Assembly (NCBI GenBank): GCA_003521815.1
Contig: DPHE01000059.1
Coordinates: forward strand, 8,562-18,424
Reading direction: 5' to 3'
DNA from: Colwellia sp.
GTDB lineage: Bacteria > Pseudomonadota > Gammaproteobacteria > Enterobacterales > Alteromonadaceae
Length of the DNA: 9,863 nucleotides
Positions 6,910 to 9,863 of this stretch are shown one piece after another. Made by a program: the position numbers and the translations under genes. Positions within the stretch are counted from its first letter, which is position 1; each line of letters starts with the position of its first letter. Under the pieces are notes generated by a model. That model saw only the letters and a list, made by a program, of their open reading frames with translations. It did no database searches and was not told where the DNA came from.

Positions 6910-8310
6910 ATGATAACTGAGCAAGTATGGATTGTTGATGACGATAGTTCAATCCGTTGGGTTTTAGAGAAAGCTTTTGCAAGCGCTAACATTAGTGTTG
7001 CTTCTTTTGAAAGTGCGAAAAATTTGTTAATTGCTCTAGATCACGACCAACCAGAAGTTATAATATCTGATATCCGCATGCCAGATATCGATGGCATGAC
7101 TTTACTTAGCTCAATTAGTAAAGATCACCCCAATATTCCAGTCATTATTATGACTGCTCACTCAGATCTAGACAGTGCTGTTAGTGCTTATCAAGGTGGT
7201 GCTTTTGAGTACTTACCTAAGCCATTTGACATGGATGAAGCGGTAACGTTAACTAAGCGCGCACTGAATCATTCGCGTGAGCAAAATGCAAAGAGGCAAC
7301 AAAAAGACAATGCTCCTCTTGCTGCAGGGTTAATTGGTGAAGCACCTGCAATGCAAGAGGTTTTTCGCACCATTGGTCGCTTATCACGCTCCAGTATTAG
7401 TGTATTAATTAATGGCGAATCAGGTACAGGCAAAGAATTAGTTGCCCATGCGTTACACTCCCATAGCCCAAGAGTAAATGCGCCTTTTATACCACTAAAC
7501 ATGGCTGCAATACCTAAAGATTTAATAGAATCTGAATTATTTGGCCATGAAAAAGGAGCGTTTACTGGCGCTAATGCCGTTCGTCATGGCCGCTTTGAAC
7601 AAGCCCATGGCGGGACACTATTTCTCGATGAAATAGGGGATATGCCTATTGAAGTCCAGACTCGCTTGCTCCGCGTTTTATCCGATGGTCAATTCTACCG
7701 TGTAGGTGGTCACTTACCTGTACAAGTGGATGTGCGTATTATTGCTGCCACTCACCAAAACCTTCAAGATAGAGTAAACAATGGTGAGTTTCGAGAAGAC
7801 TTATTTCATCGCCTAAATGTCATAAGAGTTCAATTACCGAGCTTGCGCGAGCGAAAAGAAGATATTGCCCAATTAAGTCAACATTTTTTAAAGCAAGCTG
7901 CAATTGAATTAAGCGTAGAAGCAAAAACATTAAGTAAAAAAGCAGCTATGTCTCTACAAAGCTGTCAATGGCCGGGTAATGTTAGACAGCTTGAAAATAT
8001 TTGCCGTTTCTTAACTGTCATGGCAAGTGGGCAAGACATACTACTAGAAGATTTACCTAGCGAGCTAACACAAAGAACAACACAAATCAGTCCACAATTC
8101 TCTTCGTGGCAAGCTGAATTAAGCGATTGGATGGATCAGGAATTGGCTCAAGGTAGGAGTGCAATTTTAGATACTGCGCAACCAGAATTTGAAAAAATAA
8201 TGCTAGAGCGAGCACTATTGTTTACTCAAGGACACAAACAAGATGCAGCTAAAAAACTGGGATGGGGAAGAAATACACTAACAAGAAAATTAAAGGAATT
8301 GAATATTTAG
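6910..8310 (+). CDS. glnG: Nitrogen regulation response regulator NtrC (GlnG)
   Basis: Sigma-54-dependent activator and DNA-binding repressor of nitrogen genes, the partner of NtrB. It has 466 residues (E. coli 469). Receiver domain 1-120 with acidic residues D10-D12, phospho-acceptor D54 in SDIRMPD, T82 and K104. Linker 121-140. AAA+ domain about 141-375: Walker A GESGTGKE (169-176), sigma-54 contact loop GAFTGA (216-221), Walker B GGTLFLDE (234-241), and WPGNVRQLEN (354-363). The C-terminal Fis-type helix-turn-helix covers about 440-462 (KQDAAKKLGWGRNTLTRKL). All catalytic residues are intact. The start is preceded by AGAGAG (6898-6903) at 6 nt. It should control the promoter at 101-117 and the operator at 5736-5752. 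A hairpin follows the stop. Confidence 0.97.
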   Translation: MITEQVWIVDDDSSIRWVLEKAFASANISVASFESAKNLLIALDHDQPEVIISDIRMPDIDGMTLLSSISKDHPNIPVIIMTAHSDLDSAVSAYQGGAFEYLPKPFDMDEAVTLTKRALNHSREQNAKRQQKDNAPLAAGLIGEAPAMQEVFRTIGRLSRSSISVLINGESGTGKELVAHALHSHSPRVNAPFIPLNMAAIPKDLIESELFGHEKGAFTGANAVRHGRFEQAHGGTLFLDEIGDMPIEVQTRLLRVLSDGQFYRVGGHLPVQVDVRIIAATHQNLQDRVNNGEFREDLFHRLNVIRVQLPSLRERKEDIAQLSQHFLKQAAIELSVEAKTLSKKAAMSLQSCQWPGNVRQLENICRFLTVMASGQDILLEDLPSELTQRTTQISPQFSSWQAELSDWMDQELAQGRSAILDTAQPEFEKIMLERALLFTQGHKQDAAKKLGWGRNTLTRKLKELNI

Positions 8311-8317
8311 AATTGAT

Positions 8318-8350
8318 ATGACTTAACGTCCTCGACGAGGGTTAAGTCAT
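8318..8350. terminator. Long hairpin between convergent ntrC and merC genes
   Basis: ATGACTTAAC (8318-8327) pairs perfectly with GTTAAGTCAT (8341-8350) and CCTC (8330-8333) with GAGG (8337-8340), leaving a GT bulge on the left arm and a GAC triloop. The 14-bp stem begins 7 nt after the ntrC stop and ends 4 nt from the merC stop. Neither strand has a proper T tract, so it is not a classic intrinsic terminator; it may protect 3' ends or act as an atypical bidirectional terminator. Confidence 0.6.
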
Positions 8351-8354
8351 TAAA

Positions 8355-8735
8355 TTACGATGTACACGCTTCATCATCACATTGCTTACAATTATTACAT
8401 AATTTGATATTAATAAAGTGAGCGGCAATGATTAAACTAGCACCACCAATAATAAAGTAAGGTTCTAACGCTTCAGAGAAGTCATGTTTTATCCAATAAA
8501 GAGCAACACCTAAATATAATAAATAAAAGGGATATAATTGTTTATGGTAACGTTTAAAGCCAGAAAATAAGGCAACTGTTCCCAATGCTGCGGTCATTAG
8601 CAAAAAGACATGCTCCCACGCATGATCAGCTAAAAAGCTCAGACCTAATAAAGGTAAAATAGGCAACAAGATAGGCAAAAGAATGCAATGTAATGCACAA
8701 AGAGATGTTGCTGTGATGCCTATTCTATCTAACAT
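8355..8735 (-). CDS. MerC-domain integral membrane protein
   Basis: Small inner-membrane protein of 126 residues with four predicted membrane segments (about 10-33, 41-60, 68-84, 94-110). The first carries a CALHC motif (C13, C17 with H16), the likely metal-binding pair of the MerC family; a short cytoplasmic-type tail contains four further cysteines, C113, C116, C119 and C124 (CNNCKQC), typical of a soft-metal site. MerC in mercury operons carries Hg(II) inward, but no merA, merR, merT or merP is present, so mercury resistance should not be assumed; chromosomal MerC-like proteins of marine bacteria have no firm function and zinc or another thiophilic metal is possible. The ATG has an AGG about 7 nt upstream. 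It stands alone, downstream of epmA on the same strand, and its promoter region contains a striking palindrome. Confidence 0.85.
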   Translation of the reverse strand: MLDRIGITATSLCALHCILLPILLPILPLLGLSFLADHAWEHVFLLMTAALGTVALFSGFKRYHKQLYPFYLLYLGVALYWIKHDFSEALEPYFIIGGASLIIAAHFINIKLCNNCKQCDDEACTS

Positions 8736-8755
8736 AATTGACCTAGAGAAAAACT

Positions 8756-8774
8756 GTCAGAAATGTTTCCTGAC
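8756..8774 (-). promoter_or_regulatory. Imperfect palindrome in the merC leader
   Basis: GTCAGAAA, TGT, TTCCTGAC forms a 19-bp dyad with a single mismatched pair, 20 bp upstream of the merC ATG. If transcription starts near 8791 it is in the leader RNA, where it would form a hairpin just upstream of the ribosome site; alternatively it is a regulator-binding site. Confidence 0.4.
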
Positions 8775-8797
8775 TAAAGTGAGCTTACTGAAATGAG

Positions 8798-8826
8798 ATA
8801 GTATCACAATTGAGATACTATAACAT
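8798..8826 (-). promoter_or_regulatory. Promoter of the MerC-type gene
   Basis: On the minus strand ATGTTA (8826-8821, three of six -35 bases), a 17-bp spacer, and TACTAT (8803-8798, four of six) preceded by TGA, i.e. an extended -10 (TGnTACTAT). The start would be near 8791, giving a leader of about 56 nt. The palindrome at 8798-8821 covers the spacer and the -10. Confidence 0.5.
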
Positions 8827-8829
8827 TAG
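8798..8829. promoter_or_regulatory. 24-bp palindromic operator, partly Zur-box-like
   Basis: 8798-8821 is a dyad: ATAGTATC (8798-8805) and GATACTAT (8814-8821) are exact inverted copies, and the centre ACAATTGA is also symmetric except one A-A pair, so 11 of 12 pairs are complementary. On the minus strand an overlapping 23-bp stretch (8829-8807, starting CTAATGTTATAGTAT) agrees with the gammaproteobacterial Zur consensus GAAATGTTATANTATAACATTTC, as I remember it, at 16 of 22 defined positions, nearly all in one half. Placement over the promoter suggests a repressor site; zinc control is an inference. Confidence 0.5.
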
Positions 8830-8853
8830 TTTTAAATAAAACACACCACCTTT

Positions 8854-9831
8854 TTAAGAACGCTCAATAGGAAAACTGACTACCTGTTCAATATGTTCCG
8901 CTTTTAATGCCAACATGATTAAACGGTCTATCCCTAAAGCCACTCCTGCACATTGCGGTAATCCTTGTGATAAAGCACTTATGAAGTTTTTATCTATCGG
9001 CATTTCTGGAAGAAATAGTGTCTTTCGTTTTCTATTATCTGATTCAAAACGTTCTAATTGTACTTCTGCATCGGTTAATTCATTAAAGCCATTAACAAGC
9101 TCTACACCTTTAAAATAGCATTCAAATCGCTGGGCAACTCTAAAATCTTCAGGACAAGCTTTAGCTAGAGAGGCTTGTGAGCGTGGAAAATTATAAACAA
9201 AACAGGGGGATTCATTACCTATTTTCGGTTCGATTATTTCACTGAATATAAACTGTAATAAAATATCATTATCTTGCTCGACAGTTAACCAGTTGCTCAA
9301 TTTTCCACATTGTTTAATTAAAGACAATAGCTGCGTTCTAGTCGCTATTAATGGATCGATATTAAGCACATCGATAAACAACTGTTGATAGGTTGTTTGT
9401 GTCGGCTCTTTACAGTCTAAAATCATTTTAAGTAGCTCAGCCACTTCGTCCATCAATGTAAAATGATCAAAGCCTAAACGGTACCACTCTAACAAAGTAA
9501 ATTCTGGATTGTGAAACCGTCCAGCTTCTTCATGACGAAAAGCTTTGGCTATTTGAAAAATGCAGCCATAGCCCGCCGCAAGTAAGCGTTTCATATGAAA
9601 TTCAGGCGACGTTTGTAAATACAAGTTTGTCGATTGCTCAGGAGAACTATCACTTAGAAAATCATATCGACATGTTATTGCATCTAGATGCATATCCGTT
9701 ACTGTTCCTTGAGACAACGCAGGTGTTTCCACCTCAACCACATTAAGTTCATTGAAAAACTGTCGAATTTTCTGCAATACTTGTGCACGTTTTTGTGCAT
9801 ATTCCCACGTTAGCGTTGGTTTCCAAGACAA
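8854..9831 (-). CDS. epmA: EF-P--(R)-beta-lysine ligase EpmA (PoxA/GenX)
   Basis: Class II lysyl-tRNA synthetase paralogue that attaches (R)-beta-lysine to the conserved lysine of elongation factor P, enabling EF-P to relieve stalling at polyprolines; works with EpmB. At 325 residues it equals the E. coli protein and lacks the N-terminal anticodon-binding domain of LysRS. Class II motifs: motif 1 region VVEVETPALSQ (31-41), TSPEFHMKRLLAAG (74-87), motif 2 FRHEEAGRFHNPEFTLLEWY (98-117), and motif 3 GVALGIDRLIML (296-307). The start is TTG (9831-9829) with GGAG six bases upstream; the frame stays open to the window edge without an ATG or GTG, and E. coli EpmA has only about four more residues at this end, so TTG is the best choice. 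No strong terminator follows, so read-through towards the MerC-type gene is possible. Confidence 0.95.
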   Translation of the reverse strand: MSWKPTLTWEYAQKRAQVLQKIRQFFNELNVVEVETPALSQGTVTDMHLDAITCRYDFLSDSSPEQSTNLYLQTSPEFHMKRLLAAGYGCIFQIAKAFRHEEAGRFHNPEFTLLEWYRLGFDHFTLMDEVAELLKMILDCKEPTQTTYQQLFIDVLNIDPLIATRTQLLSLIKQCGKLSNWLTVEQDNDILLQFIFSEIIEPKIGNESPCFVYNFPRSQASLAKACPEDFRVAQRFECYFKGVELVNGFNELTDAEVQLERFESDNRKRKTLFLPEMPIDKNFISALSQGLPQCAGVALGIDRLIMLALKAEHIEQVVSFPIERS

Positions 9832-9837
9832 AATAAG

Positions 9838-9841
9838 CTCC
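9838..9841 (-). promoter_or_regulatory. Shine-Dalgarno that fixes the TTG start of epmA
   Basis: GGAG on the minus strand, with a 6-nt spacer (CTTATT) to the TTG at 9831. Ideal spacing and the absence of any in-frame ATG or GTG up to the edge decide the start. It directly adjoins the octamer repeat. Confidence 0.7.
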
Positions 9842-9863
9842 GAGTTTTCGAGTTTTCGAGTTT
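9841..9863. repeat. Octamer tandem repeat upstream of epmA
   Basis: The unit CGAGTTTT occurs twice in full (9841-9848, 9849-9856) and a third time for seven bases before the window ends (9857-9863). On the epmA strand it reads AAAACTCG and abuts the Shine-Dalgarno. The total number of copies is unknown because of the edge. Confidence 0.75.

Noticed and set aside
7269..7502. 77-codon minus-strand frame inside ntrC
   Set aside because: Antisense to the conserved AAA+ domain of ntrC; no independent support.
8355..8735. Part of a mercury resistance operon
   Set aside because: Only a MerC-type protein is present; no merR, merT, merP or merA nearby, and the neighbours are housekeeping genes.
8829..8842. 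GTTTTA/TAAAAC dyad after epmA as a terminator
   Set aside because: Stem is almost wholly A-T with a 2-nt loop, too weak and without a T tract.
8915..9118. 67-codon plus-strand frame opposite epmA
   Set aside because: Antisense shadow of the conserved C-terminal part of epmA.

Overview
The window is AT-rich and carries a gammaproteobacterial chromosomal core. The protein sequences (BipA/TypA, NtrB, NtrC, a DUF4124 protein next to ntrB, EpmA), the codon bias towards A/T third positions and the gene order fit a marine Alteromonadales bacterium, most likely of the Colwellia/Thalassotalea type. The genus is an inference from general familiarity, not from a search.

Layout. 1-205: regulatory region with a good sigma-54 type promoter. 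206-2377 (+): type III glutamine synthetase (glnN). 2378-2726: glnN terminator, a 166-bp imperfect inverted-repeat element that looks like a MITE, and the typA terminator. 2727-4544 (-): typA/bipA, convergent with glnN. 4545-5157: divergent intergenic region with the typA promoter, a roughly 400-bp stretch I cannot assign, and candidate promoters for the next gene. 5158-5676 (+): secreted DUF4124 protein. 5777-6853 (+): ntrB (glnL), preceded by a near-consensus NtrC operator. 6910-8310 (+): ntrC (glnG). 8311-8354: long hairpin between convergent genes. 8355-8735 (-): small MerC-type membrane protein with an almost perfect 24-bp palindrome over its presumed promoter. 8854-9831 (-): epmA, with a TTG start, a clear Shine-Dalgarno and an octamer tandem repeat running into the window edge.

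How the genes work together. NtrB/NtrC sense nitrogen status (through PII, not in this window) and drive sigma-54 promoters of nitrogen genes. The usual gammaproteobacterial order, from general knowledge, is typA divergent from glnA (type I glutamine synthetase), then DUF4124, ntrB, ntrC. Here the flanking genes are all present but the glnA slot between typA and DUF4124 is empty of any glutamine synthetase, and an unrelated-class enzyme, GSIII, sits just beyond typA with its own sigma-54 promoter. This suggests that GSIII has taken the nitrogen-regulated role at this locus. TypA and EpmA are translation-related housekeeping functions (ribosome-associated GTPase; EF-P modification).

I see no CRISPR array, phage, toxin-antitoxin or defence system, tRNA or rRNA. 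The most notable points are the GSIII/GSI swap, the conserved NtrC operator in front of ntrB, the MITE-like element and the palindrome upstream of merC.
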